Source: Cephalopachus bancanus
Taxonomy: Eukaryota > Chordata > Mammalia > Primates > Tarsiidae
Assembly (NCBI GenBank): GCA_027257055.1
Contig: JAPVLO010000232.1
Location: 2,852,001-2,916,000 of the forward strand
DNA length: 64,000 nucleotides
Reading direction: 5' to 3'
Shown: one piece after another, positions 22,921-33,490 of the stretch
Position numbering within the stretch: position 1 is the stretch's first letter
Layout: each line of letters begins with the position of its first letter
Translations under genes and position numbers: made by a program
Notes under the pieces: model-generated
The model's database searches: none
What the model was told of the DNA's origin: nothing
What the model saw: the letters and a program-made list of their open reading frames with translations, nothing else

Positions 22921-23223
22921 GCCGGGCTCGGTGGCTCAGCCTGTAATCCTGCACCTTTGGGAGGCTGATGTGAGTGGATTGACTAAGCCCGCGGGTTCAA
23001 GACCCGCCTGGGCAGCGAGACCTCATCTCTACAATAAATCAAAAAACCAGCCAGGCGTGGTAGCACGCGCCTGTAATTCCAGCTACTTGGAAGTCTGAGG
23101 CGGAAGGATCGCCGGAGCCCAGCAGGTCGAGGCTGCGGTGGCCGGTAGCGGCCACTGCACTCCAGTCTGGGCGACAGAGCAAGAATCCAACTCAAAAAAA
23201 AAAAAGAAAGAAAGAAAACAGAC
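22921..23223 (+). mobile_element. Alu SINE, full-length, distinctive subfamily
   Basis: It is complete from GCCGGGCTCGGTGGCTCAG to AATCCAACTC plus an A-tail with gaaagaaagaaa. The 17-base flanks AGAAACGTGGACAAGAA (22904-22920) and AGAAACATGGACAGGAA (23224-23240) differ at two positions. The B-box hairpin GCGGGTTCAAGACCCGC is at 22991-23007. Confidence 0.95.
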
Positions 23224-23240
23224 AGAAACATGGACAGGAA

Positions 23241-23526
23241 AGAGAAGTGGATTTCAGAAGTATCACTACGGACATCATGGCATTTTAAAAATGCAAGAAG
23301 AGGACAGAAATTATTTGGAAATTGTTAAAATTCATTTGACTATATTTCTGTGACCCAGACACTGCTTGGTAACTAGACACGCAGTTGCTCAGAAGGAAGT
23401 GACTCAGAACACTGGGAAAATGTCAGCAGAGTATAAATCCCCAAAAATCCTTCTTAGCAAAAATTTCTGCCTGCTTTGAAGCCTGAGGGGAAATAAACAC
23501 CCCTATAAGTTATTGAAGAATATGTC
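23241..23526. other. Unassigned non-coding sequence
   Basis: Nothing recognised. Confidence 0.35.
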
Positions 23527-24068
23527 CATGGTTCTCAAACCTTTCCAAGTAGTCTCAAACCCGGAAATAATGGCATCTGTATTTTTAATTCCATTTACAC
23601 GTCAATAATTTTAGTTGGAGATAAGATGATTACATCATCAATACGAAATATAGTACAACGACCATGCATATCTGTCCAAAAAGATTAGTTGTCAAGTGAA
23701 CAGGAAAGAATTCTTTCTGAATTCTTCTGTGAATGCCCATTTGTTACTGGCTATCAACTTTGTTGCTGTTGTCTGTGCTTGCTGGTATGTAAGCAATCTC
23801 AAAAATCAAAGGGCACATTTATGAGGAGAAACCTGAAAATGGAGACAATTCTATGGATTCTAAACACTTTGTGTCCGCCAGGAACATTTCTTTGTGTTGC
23901 AAGCCCCACACGTGAAGGGGCAAGGACTGTCTTAGTCATCACTCTTTCGGTCCCTGGGAGTAGTGTCTGGCATATTCTAGAAACTAAACAAGTATGTGTG
24001 ACCGGTTGTTTCGCCTTGGCTACGGAAACTTACTCTATCGGTTGGAATGCCACATTTGAGAACCACTG
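23527..24068 (+). mobile_element. hAT/Charlie-like DNA transposon remnant, about 540 bp
   Basis: The left end CATGGTTCTCAAAC and right end TTTGAGAACCACTG are inverted repeats with one mismatch, the typical MER5/Charlie-type terminus. The interior holds a 160-codon open frame (23689-24171) that runs past the right end and shows no transposase motifs, so I read it as chance. An L2/MIR-like phrase ('caaggactgtcttagtcatc') is embedded. Confidence 0.6.
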
Positions 24069-24420
24069 GACAGGGGCACACTCCTTGTTTCCAGTCTTGC
24101 TTGATAAGCTCTTTTCTGATGACACCCTGTCGGGGCAACATCCTCACTACCAGTCTTCAAAGACACAATGACACACTCAACAGGTAAGAGTTCATCTGAG
24201 GCGACCTTGGACAAGTGACCTGCTTCTGAGTGGGATTTCACAGAAGGTTCTTGTTTAGTTTTTTTTTTTTTTCTGTTCAAGGCATCTTAAAGATCTTTTA
24301 AGATCTATTAAGATACCAATGAAACATAATAAATAACATTGGTACTTACATTTGCAAGGTCTAACATACTTGTTTTTTTAATGTGTTTTTCCTTTTATTT
24401 AATATTTTTATTTTTGTTAA
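24069..24420. other. Unassigned AT-rich sequence
   Basis: Nothing recognised. A small self-complementary stretch around 24288-24312 (cttaaagatcttttaagat) can fold on itself. Confidence 0.35.
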
Positions 24421-24577
24421 TTTTTTTTTTGAGTCGAAGTCTCACTCTGTCACCCAGACTGGAATGCAGTGGCACACTCCTGGCCACCGCAGCCTCGACC
24501 TGCTGGGCTCAGGCCATCCTCCTGCCTCAGTCTCCCAAGTAGCCAGAACTACAGGTGCACGCTACCATGCCTGGCTA
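24421..24577 (-). mobile_element. Alu right-arm fragment, antisense
   Basis: It starts with a T-run and 'gagtcgaagtctcactctgt' and ends at 'taccatgcctggctaat'. Only the right monomer is present. It is followed by an (AATT)n run to about 24611. Confidence 0.9.
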
Positions 24578-24611
24578 ATGATAATTAATTAATTAATTAA
24601 TTAATTAATTT
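24578..24611. repeat. (AATT)n simple repeat
   Basis: About eight AATT/TTAA units follow the Alu arm. Confidence 0.9.
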
Positions 24612-24616
24612 TTCTC

Positions 24617-24779
24617 TGAATGTTAAAATTTTTTTTAATCAATATTTTTTATTATGACATTGTGGAGTACAGTTAAGGGTTAGGTATATAAATATGCTTA
24701 CCTAACCCTTAACTGTACTCCATAATATCATAATAAAAAATATTGATAAAAAATAAAAAAATAAAAATTTTAACATTCA
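24617..24779. repeat. 163-bp near-perfect palindrome from inverted L1 3' ends
   Basis: The left arm 24617-24686 and right arm 24699-24779 are reverse complements with a 12-base loop and a few extra A bases on the right. The inner arms (GTTAAGGGTTAGGTA and TACCTAACCCTTAAC) match perfectly. The left arm resembles the antisense L1 3' UTR seen at 45740-45780 (gtggggtacaattcaagg), so the right arm is an L1 3' end in sense. The outer parts are A/T-tail sequence. Confidence 0.9.
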
Positions 24780-25100
24780 CAGATTTTTAATGATATAAGT
24801 GGAACATTGAGGCTTCCTTAGGATTATTAAAATCCAAACAATAACATCTAAAGTCCCATTGGCTACCACCTCAAACCCAGTCCTCATCCCTAAGGTAACA
24901 ACCTTCCTTGGTTTGTATCTTTCCAGAATTTTCTCTGTGCATTTACATAGATAAATGCATGTGTACCAGAGGAGTTTGCAGTTCTGTCTTGTTCTTGTTT
25001 TTATCTCTATAAAAGGCACAATAAGAACTTGCTGTTTTGACTTGGAATACATCTTAAAGCCCTTTCTGCGTCCACTCTTATAAATCTGCCTTGTTTTTAA
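24780..25100 (-). mobile_element. Old L1M fragment, antisense, part 1
   Basis: 'cccattggctaccacctcaa', 'tttgtatctttccagaattt' and 'tctctgtgcatttacatag' match the antisense L1M 3' region. It continues after the LTR insertion at 25487. Confidence 0.6.
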
Positions 25101-25105
25101 TCCTT

Positions 25106-25284
25106 TGTCAGCTCAGGCTACTATCACAGAACACCAACAGAACTGGATGGCTACAACACAGATGTTTATTTCTCACAGTGCTGGAGGCTGGAAGTCCAAG
25201 ACAGGGGTGCCAGCAGGTTCCGTTTCTGGTTTGCAGATGGTCTCCTTCCTACTGTGTCCTCACATAGTGGAGAAAGCAATCATT

Positions 25285-25337
<53 letters not shown>

Positions 25338-25486
25338 CTCTTATAAGGGTGTGGATTCCATTTGTGAGGGCTCCACCCCCATGAGTTAATCACTTCCCAA
25401 AGCCCTGGCTCCAAATACCCTCACACTGAGGATTAGGGCTTCAGCACAGAAATTTGGGAGGATGTCAGCCCATAACACATTTCCAT
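25106..25486 (-). mobile_element. MaLR (MLT1/MST-type) LTR, antisense, with a (TC)n run
   Basis: 'tttatttctcacagtgctgg', 'ctactgtgtcctcacatag' and 'agggcttcagcacag' are antisense MLT1/MST landmarks. A pure (TC)n microsatellite (about 25286-25334) has expanded inside it. It appears to have inserted into an older L1M, because L1M sequence continues on both sides. Confidence 0.8.
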
Positions 25487-25830
25487 GCTATTCTATAATA
25501 CAAGTGAACCATGATTCACTTGTCCCTGACTGCTGGTCATTTGGGTGGTTTTGATCTTTTGACTTATGGATATTGCTGCAACAGGCATCTTATTGTCCCT
25601 CACTGTACACATAGGATCATGCTTCTCTAGGAAAGATAGTGAGAAACAGAGTTGCTGGGTCAAAGGACAGGAACACTTGCAATTTTTATAAACACTAACC
25701 AATAACAATTCCAAAACAACCACCCCAACTTACTCTCCCACAAGCAAAGGCATGAGAGAACCGGTTTACCTGAGCCTCTGCCATCACCATTAAACTTTAA
25801 AACAATTGAAAGTCAGATAAGTGAAAACAG
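25487..25830 (-). mobile_element. Old L1M fragment, antisense, part 2
   Basis: 'atggatattgctgcaacagg', 'gagttgctgggtcaaaggac' and 'tactctcccacaagcaaagg' are typical antisense L1M text. It continues the fragment at 24780-25100. Confidence 0.7.
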
Positions 25831-26009
25831 TTCCCCGCTGCTGTTTTATGTAGCCCAGGAGTGTTCTGAATATAGAAGGTCAATTATAATACATGACTAC
25901 AACCTAGGATGGTTTTTCTTGCTCAACTTTATTTCTTGTCCTCCCCCCATAAATAGGAAGATATGTCCTGAGTAGGTAGGCGGTAGTGGCAGAGACTGCT
26001 CACTGCCCA

Positions 26010-26370
26010 CGAGATTGCTTTTCCTTGGGCATGAGGCCAGGCTACATTTCCCAGACTTCTTTGCAGTTGGGTAGAGCCTTGTTACTGGGTTCTAGACAGG
26101 GAAATGTATGTGGAGTGGTGTATCCCACTTTGAGGACTGCCTATAAAAACCTTTCACATGCGATCTTCCATGCTCTTTCCCTCCACCGGCTTGAGGCAAG
26201 TAAGCATGATGAGCCTAGAAGCCACACTGGAAATGGCAGAAACACAGGAAAGACATCTGGGTCCTTGAAAACCACTTGGAAAAAGCATGACCACCAGCCC
26301 AGAACACCTGTTTTGGACTGAATGTGAGCAAGAAACAAACTTCTATCATATTTGTGCATCTGGGGGATTA
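26010..26370 (+). mobile_element. Ancient LTR-like repeat, MaLR-like (tentative)
   Basis: 'tacatttcccagacttcttt', 'cctataaaaacctttcacat', 'atcttccatgctctttccc' and 'agaaacaaacttctatcata' follow the order of a common mammalian LTR-like repeat. It contains a TATA-like 'ctataaaaacc', expected of an LTR promoter. No coding part is present. Confidence 0.45.
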
Positions 26371-27344
26371 TTTATTACAGATGCCATCAGTACTGTGGTG
26401 AGAGTCAACTCCTCAAAATGATTGCAGGTGCCATAAAAATGTTGTGAAAATAATCAGGGAATAGTCCTGGGCATTCAGGTGTACCTCCTGGGGCAGAACA
26501 CTCCATCTTAGAATCTGAATAATTAGGAGCTATCTAAAGGCAAAAAAATCCCAGACTATTTCTCCTTTTGACTAAGAAAGAGATTTCACCATTTTCTGGG
26601 GGCTAAGAAGGGTCACTCCTGGGTGTCTTGGGTTGCTGGTCAGCAATCCAGACTTGGGAAATTCCATTACTTTAGAAAGGTTCTGTCCTCCATCAGGGTC
26701 AATTACTGCAGAGTCTAGATGCTGCAGGAGTGTTTCATCTGAGGTCAAAGATGCCCCCAGATGCCATTTGCTGTTAAAATGCCGCCCATGAGCTCGGGGC
26801 TAGGGTTGAAGCTTCCTTGCAGTTACCGGGTTACCTGCTAGGGCTGACTTTCTGTGGAGTAGAGAGATCACCCCGGGTAGAGCCATGCCCAGCTTTTCTC
26901 ATGAAGCCCAGCTGTCTGGCCTACTGGCCATGGAGGCTAGGTGTGCAGGCTATTGTCCTCTGGCTGTGAAGGGAACACAATCCCCCTCCGGTTCCTTTCC
27001 CACGTACATAAGCACTGAGATCAAAGTCTCCACACCCTGCTTACATCCCAACTATAGCAACAAGAAATTCACACCACTGGCTGCCCTGGGAAGGAAGCGG
27101 GGAAGGGGACCTGAAAAGAGGCTCACCCATGAGTCAAAGGCAAAAGTTGGAAAAGATCAAGGAGCCAGCAGTTCTCAAACAATCAGCTAAAGCAGGCAAA
27201 GGGAAGCAAGCCCAACTGAAGACAGGGAGGGGGGCACAAGCCCCTTCTCTTTGCTCTGCCCCTCACCCAATAGAGCGTCTCCCTGAGACCCTTGGGCTCT
27301 ACAGAGCACAGTTGAAAACCATCTCTTCAAACACCCTCCCTGGC
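26371..27344. other. Unassigned non-coding sequence
   Basis: No gene recognised. 'cagcagttctcaaacaatca' near 27166 resembles a hAT terminus but no partner end was found. Confidence 0.4.
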
Positions 27345-27530
27345 GAGCCTAAGTCTAAGATCAAGGTTCTGACCAATACGGTTTCTGGTGAGGGCTCTTT
27401 TCTCAGCTTGAAGACGGCCATCTTCTGACTATGTGCTCACACAGTCTTTCTCCTGTGCATGCATGGAAGGAGGGCTCTCTGGGGTCTTTTCTTATGAGTT
27501 CACTAATCCTAGGTTTAGCAGGAAGCAGCC
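27345..27530 (-). mobile_element. MaLR (MLT1-type) LTR fragment, antisense
   Basis: 'aagtctaagatcaaggttct', 'cttgaagacggccatcttct' and 'gagttcactaatcctagg' match antisense MLT1 landmarks. It shares the unusual 'aaggttctgaccaat' with the LTR at 28775-29160, so both may be one subfamily or a local copy. Confidence 0.75.
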
Positions 27531-27794
27531 CCCAGTGTGTACAGCACCACACCCAAAAGTGGCAGACCAGGACACGCGAATGTGGAAATCTTAACCCTGG
27601 CCCCTGGAAACCTGCTTTGCAGTTGCTTTTTGCCTGCTGGATTCCCAGGACCTGGCTTCACCCCAGAAGGTACCAGGCGTTTAATATTCAGGGACTGCAA
27701 GAATCGAGGAAGCTCCATCTTTGTGTTGCAACCAGCAACAATCACAGCATGTTGGCCACACAGCACTTCCTGGCTGACACTTTCCCTTACGCTG
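27531..27794. other. Unassigned non-coding sequence
   Basis: Nothing recognised. Confidence 0.35.
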
Positions 27795-27975
27795 TCCAAG
27801 CCAATCCTCAGAACCCACAGTGATGGAGTCGAGACAGAGAAAGTCAGTTTCTAAAAGAAACCAAATCTCAGAGAAGTTAAGTGACATGCTGGAGGCCACA
27901 TGGCTAGTCCAGGGCAGTTGCAAGACCGGAATCACATCTGCAGCCTCCAAATACCTATGCTCTTTATACTACCAT
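27795..27975 (-). mobile_element. MIR SINE, antisense
   Basis: 'tctcagagaagttaagtgac' and 'ggccacatggctagtccag' followed by 'gaccggaatcacatctg' match reverse-complement MIR (cagagaggttaagtaac, ggtcacacagctag). Confidence 0.75.
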
Positions 27976-28549
27976 CACTGCCGAGAATCTGTAATGCCAC
28001 TATCATGAAGGTGATACCAATGGCAACAATGGCTCAATATTCATGACTATCACAGCAATATGCAAAATGTATACAGACCCCATCCTCTGGCCATAAGCCT
28101 GTTGGTGAGTTCACATGGCTGCAAGTTCTGTCTTGACACTGACAGAGAAAGGTCGATGAGGTACTCAAATGGAAGTCCTAGCTTTTCTACTGACTGCCCT
28201 TACCACTGAGTGACATCGTAGGGTCAGGACTTTTTGTTAGGAGATTCAAATGTTAATTCTTTAGATTGTCTCTCTTGGCTGGGCTGCTTTATTCAGAGAA
28301 GGGTACTTGGAACCCCTGCCTTGGACAAACCTGGCTATTAGCATTCTGGGAAGCTGCATGGGAGAAAGTTATGAAAGATCTCAGTCAATTGGCTTTAAAT
28401 TAGCCCCACCCTCGGTTGTACCTAGAGGCTCTCTGGTACAACTTCTCCAGGGAGTAAATCTTCATCTTCATTCCTGTACTGAAGTGGGAGACAGATACCT
28501 GGGTGTGCAGACTTGTTAAGGACATCTGGTCGGCCTTATTCTACGATTA
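27976..28549. other. Unassigned non-coding sequence
   Basis: Nothing recognised. Confidence 0.4.
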
Positions 28550-28721
28550 TGCTGAATACACATTATGATCACCTGGGGAACATTAAAACAACAACAAAAC
28601 TGGTGCCTGGATCCTCTCCTGAACTATTAAATCTGAGTCTCTTGGGTGAAGTCCTGCCCTGTGTATTTTTAAACTCTCCCAGGTGAAACCAATGCTTACT
28701 GAGGCCTGAGAACCATGGGTC
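28550..28721 (+). mobile_element. MER5A-like hAT DNA transposon
   Basis: 'tatgatcacctggggaacat', 'ttaaatctgagtctcttggg', 'cctgtgtatttttaaactct' and the end 'cctgagaaccatgg' follow the MER5A order. The 5' terminus is eroded. It is non-coding. Confidence 0.75.
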
Positions 28722-28774
28722 TAACTGCTCTTTATAAAGACTTTCAACAATTCCTATTACCAGCTACGGTATCT

Positions 28775-29160
28775 TAGCTGGAGCTGTCATAACAAAATAC
28801 CATACACAGAGTGGATGGTTTAAGCAACAGAAATGTGTTTTCTCACAGTTCTGGAGACTAGAGGTCTAAGATCAAGGTTCTGACCAATGTGGTTTCTGGT
28901 GAGAGCTCTTTGCTTGTCTTAAAGACGGCCACCTTCTCACTGTGTCCTCACATGACCTTTCTTCTGTGAATGCCTGGTGAGAGAGTTCTCTGGTGTCTCT
29001 TCCTACAAGGGCACTAATCCTACCAGATTAGAACCACAACATATGACATCATTTAACCTTAATTATCTCCTAAAGGCCCTATCTCCAAATATAGTCACAT
29101 TGGGTAGGACATCAACATACGAACCTGGGGGAGCTACAGTCCAGTCCATTGCACATCGAC
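28775..29160 (-). mobile_element. MaLR (MLT1-type) LTR, antisense
   Basis: 'tgtcataacaaaataccata', 'ttctcacagttctggagact', 'tcactgtgtcctcacatgac' and 'aaggccctatctccaaatat' are in the expected antisense order. It is nearly full length, an LTR without internal genes. Confidence 0.85.
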
Positions 29161-30274
29161 TATTACAGAATACTTTAGAGGAAGGCTTGCCTCTGATTTC
29201 TGGTTCTTTCTGCAAATCAATGTGCAGTTTCTTGGTTTCCCCCCAACACGGTTTCAACTTTTTCTACACTGCTAAGTCATCTGTCATGTGCTTATTGCTT
29301 TTCCAGCTTCCACAATTTTGTAGATATTGTTTGCCCCTTTCTTTTTTTATTTTTATTTTTAACTCTTTATGGTCATCCTCAGGAGTTGTGGAGGGGAATA
29401 GAAATTGACATTTCTCAATTGAAACTCTTCTGTGACTAAAATCTTTTAATTCTTCCCCATGACACACAGAAAGAACTTTCAAACTTTTTAAGCAATGCGC
29501 CCATGGTGGCAGGAGAGAATTAACATGTGTATTCTCAAGTTTCTGGGACCGAGTCCCAGAAGAGGCAACCACTTGCATAAAATTTCTTTGAAATCTCAAG
29601 TTTCATCTTTTAAATAGATGCAAATTTTGCCCCTATTCCATAATAGATCTGTTTGTCTTAATATAAGAATATTATTTTAAATGACTTGGCATTTGAATTG
29701 CTTTTCTTTCCCTCTTCAATCTTCAAGTAAAACTGATGTTTTGAAAGGCCAACAAGGTTTATCTCATTGCTTTATATATTCATGAGATACATACATCAAT
29801 TTAAGAGGTCCAGCCCTTTTTCTTAAGGTACCTTAGTCTTACTGTGTCCCCAACACTGAGGCCAGTATTTGGTTCTTAGAAGATGTTTAACAAGTATTTG
29901 ATGAGTACACTGAACTGAATAACATTGGAGGAAGGGTATTATTTGGAAGGTGAGTGGGGAGAAGGGGGATTATGTGTAGACCAGTTAGCTAAGCCAAGTT
30001 CCAGAGGGAGAAATGAACACATTGTCCAGTGAGTATGCTTTCTAGATGGCACCTTAGGTTGTAAACAAATAGCTCCAAGCATCCCCTCCCTTCTTCTCTG
30101 TTCAACCCCCTTTTCTTTCTGCCTCTTCTTTTCATCAAAACCCAAATGCCAAAGAAATATGAGATAGAGTGGATTAATCAATGGGGAAAACATTCCAAAC
30201 TCCCTGGATAGAATTTCTGGAACTAGAACTTGTAGACAAATGATATCTGCAATGGCAATCTTTAGGGTGATAAC
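29161..30274. other. Mostly unassigned, with a possible L2 end at 29830-29920
   Basis: About 1.1 kb without a gene. 'cttactgtgtccccaacac' then 'aacaagtatttgatgagtac' (29838-29910) resembles an L2 3' end. The rest is AT-rich and unrecognised. Confidence 0.4.
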
Positions 30275-30545
30275 AATAGGGAGCACACATGAATTCATCT
30301 AGTCCCCAGCACCCTGTAAGGCAGGCACAGCACTATTCCCATTCTGGCCAGATCAGTGTGGGCGTGCACAGAAACATGGCCCACACCCACTGACACATGG
30401 GTATACACACACAGAAACATGACCCACACACGCTAACACACGGGTACACACACACACAGAAATATGGTGCCCACACGCAAGCAGGCAGGTGCGCACACAC
30501 ACACAGATCAGGAACCTGAAGCCCGGTAGTCACCACACAGGTGTG
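30275..30545 (-). mobile_element. MIR SINE, antisense, split by a CA-rich insert
   Basis: The left part (30275-30356: 'accctgtaaggcaggcacag', 'attcccattctggccagat') and right part (30504-30545: 'gatcaggaacctgaagcccg') read as one antisense MIR (ccctatgaggtaggtac, cccattttacagatgaggaaactgaggc). They are separated by about 150 bases of CA-rich sequence, with CAGATCAG on both sides. Confidence 0.6.
30349..30511 (+). repeat. CA-rich block, copy 1, flanked by 8-bp direct repeats
   Basis: CAGATCAG occurs at 30349-30356 and 30504-30511. Between them, 30367-30507 is about 93% identical (by eye) and equal in length to 31623-31763. Internal subunits such as 'acacagaaacatg' recur. Confidence 0.9.
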
Positions 30546-31574
30546 AATGCTGTAGTGACATAAGCCTGGGCTGCATCCTCTGCCTCCTGGAGCAGATGTG
30601 GGGCTTCCGTCTCAACAGCTCCAGGTTCTGGGTTTCACATGCCAACAAAAGTTCAGCATCATTTGGGGGAGGGTAGATATCAACACGAAATTGCCAAGCT
30701 TACATTTTGCCAAACAAGCACATTAAAAATAAATCTTATTGCCACTATCGTTTCATTTTTTTAAATGACTTGTTAACACCACAAGATGGGAAGAAGAGAA
30801 TTTCAGGATAAAAGCAGAAACTTAAGCGGAACGCATTTAGACTTGGGAGAAATGGTGCAGCCCCTTGTCTCCTCATTTTTGCTGAAGTCCAGCGGAAGCT
30901 GCCTGGGGCCTATTGCGACCTGTGATGGCATGGGGGCCACAGATCAGCTCTTCCGAGCTCCATTTTCCCGGGGACTTGAGGCCCGCTCAGAGTGGAAGGT
31001 GGGAGAGACAGATCCTCGTGTCTATCCTGGGAGCATCACAGGAGGGACAGCCTTCTTCCTAACCAGACTTTCCACGCTCCCTTTAGCTCAAAATGCTCCT
31101 GGGCCAAGAGCAGTCCTTGAGCGAGGAGGTGGGCGGGCGGGAGAGAGATCAATCCAGGGAGGCCTGTTCCAAGTGGGCCTCAGGGCAGACTCCAAACTGC
31201 CCAAGCCAGAGGACAAACACAGTTCAGCCTGGGTGATTGAGAAGACAGTGGGGCTCGGTGCTCTCCTTGTCCTTCCTCAGCTCCACTGCCCTCAGCAAGG
31301 TTCTGGCCGGTGACTGAACAGTCGCAGGGAAGGCTCTGTCCCCAGCCGCTGGACCTCCTCGATGTCGTTCCCGTTTTCCTAGCTGCTTCCTACCTGCGAC
31401 CCTCATCATCTCTTCAGTGAGGCAGCTCTGCTTGGCGCTCCTGCCACCTTTCATCTTCCTCCGGCCAGGGTCTTCCCAAAACACAGACCTGCGAATCACT
31501 GCCACCCTCAGTGTCTCCTCTCTTGTCACCCACAGAGTCAAGTGGAGCCCTCCAGCTTAATGCAAGTGACACCT
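30512..31574. other. Unassigned non-coding sequence with a chance 175-codon frame
   Basis: After the MIR end no repeat is recognised. A plus-strand frame at 30786-31313 is the longest in ordinary-complexity DNA in the window. Its product has no recognisable domain, signal or motif, and no promoter or splice support is visible, so I do not call it a gene. Confidence 0.4.
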
Positions 31575-31578
31575 CCGT

Positions 31579-31580
<2 letters not shown>

Positions 31581-31630
<50 letters not shown>

Positions 31631-31836
31631 CATGGCCCACACCTGCTAACACATGGGTACACACACACAGAAACATGACCCACACACGCTAACACATGGG
31701 TACACACACACACAGAAATATGGCGCTCACACACAAGTAGGCAGGTGCGCACACACACACAGAAACATGGCCCTAAAACACAGTCAGGGACACACACACA
31801 TACATACACACACATATGGCTTTCACATGCAGGCAG

Positions 31837-31886
<50 letters not shown>

Positions 31887-31930
31887 AAACATGGTCCTAA
31901 CATAGATGGGCACACACACACACGGGAAAC
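31581..31930 (+). repeat. CA microsatellite and CA-rich array (contains copy 2 of the CA-rich block)
   Basis: Pure (CA)n at 31581-31626 and about 31838-31882 bracket CA-rich units of the form 'cacagaaacatgg...cac'. The block 31623-31763 is copy 2 of 30367-30507. Cys/Val-rich minus-strand and Thr/His-rich plus-strand frames here are artefacts of the repeat. Confidence 0.95.
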
Positions 31931-32487
31931 CACACTCACCTGCCTTTCCCTGCCTTGAGCTAATACTCCAGAAATGTAGCCCTCCTTCCAGATGGCCGTG
32001 CCCCCAGGCCTCTGCCCACGCTGTTCTCTCTGAAGAGAGGCCCCCCCACTCACTTCCTGTTTACCACAGCAGATCTTGCTGTGGTCTCTGCTTCTCCAGG
32101 AACCACTCTGAGGTCCTCCGCGGCCCCACCTCACTGAGGCCCGGTCACGTGGACTGTGTGTCTGTCTCATCATGACGGCCACCATGTCACACACTGAAAT
32201 CGTGTGTCCGTTGTTTCCTCCTTAGGGACAAAGGTCATTTCCTACCTTTTTTAGCATTCTCAATGCCAGCACAGCACATGACACAGAGGAAGGACTTAAG
32301 TTTTTCAACTATATACGTGGATATAGAGATCTGGCCTCGGTCCTCAAGAGCTTGAAAATTCACTGGAAAAGTGATCCCCCTGAGGTAGGAAATATTATAA
32401 GACAAGAAACAGTGATGGATTAGAAATAGCCAAGATTGGGAACAAGGAGTGGAGTGTGTTCCCAGCAGTTAGAAACAGGAGAAAACA
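31931..32487. other. Mostly unassigned, with a possible L2 end near 32230-32310
   Basis: 'gccagcacagcacatgacac' then 'aaggacttaag' may be an L2 3' end. Nothing else is recognised. Confidence 0.35.
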
Positions 32488-32792
<305 letters not shown>

Positions 32793-33024
32793 AAAACTAT
32801 GCGTGTTGACATTGCTAAGAGGTTTCCTGGAGGACTGAGAAGAAAGAAATGCCTAGATGATTCCTCAGCTCACCAGGACAGGCTCTTTTGGAACCCACAG
32901 TCCTGTACCTGGCCATTCCCATCTCCACCAGGCTGGTCTCAGATCTTGACATCCTAGGAGAATGCTAAACCGCACAACAGCAAGCGTGTCAGACAGTTCC
33001 ACCTTTATATTTCACAGCACAGGA

Positions 33025-33490
33025 ATTTTTTGGCATCTTATTTTGGGTTTTATTTTACTCTAGATTCAAGGGGTCCATGCACAGTTTGTTCCCTGGGTAC
33101 ACTGGGTGAGGGTGAGGTCTGGGTTTCTACAGAGCCCGCCTCCCATGGCTGGCACCATACCAATGGGTGAGTTTTCAGGCCTTACCTCCTCCTCCTCTCC
33201 CCCCATCAGGAGTCCCCACTGTCTGTCGTCCCCATCCTTGTGCCCGTGTGTACCCAGTGTTTAGCTCCCACTCATGAGTGAGATTATGCGGTGTTCAGTT
33301 TTCTGTTTCTGGGATAATTCACTTAGAATGATGGCTTCCAGCTGCATCCATGTGGCTGCAAAGGACATGACCTTGTCTTCGTTATGGCTGCATAGTATTC
33401 CATGATGTGTACATACCACCTTCCCCTTGTCTGGCCCCCTGTTGATGGGTACCTAGGTTGGTTCCATGTCTTTGCCATTGTGAATAGACA
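33025..33490 (-). mobile_element. L1 3'-end fragment, antisense, 5'-truncated
   Basis: The minus strand encodes the ORF2 C-terminal signature (HIMEYYAAITKTRSCP at about 33400-33350, matching the conserved MEYYAAIKK region) and the 3' UTR. The plus strand reads 'atggctgcatagtattccat' and 'gttccatgtctttgccattg'. The frame is broken. Confidence 0.9.

Noticed and set aside
23689..24171. 160-codon open frame on the plus strand
   Set aside because: It lies mostly within a hAT-type transposon remnant, crosses its right terminal repeat and shows no transposase motif.
30786..31313. 175-codon open frame on the plus strand as a candidate gene
   Set aside because: No recognisable domain, signal peptide or homologous pattern, no visible promoter or splice context, and frames of this length arise by chance in 64 kb of GC-moderate DNA.
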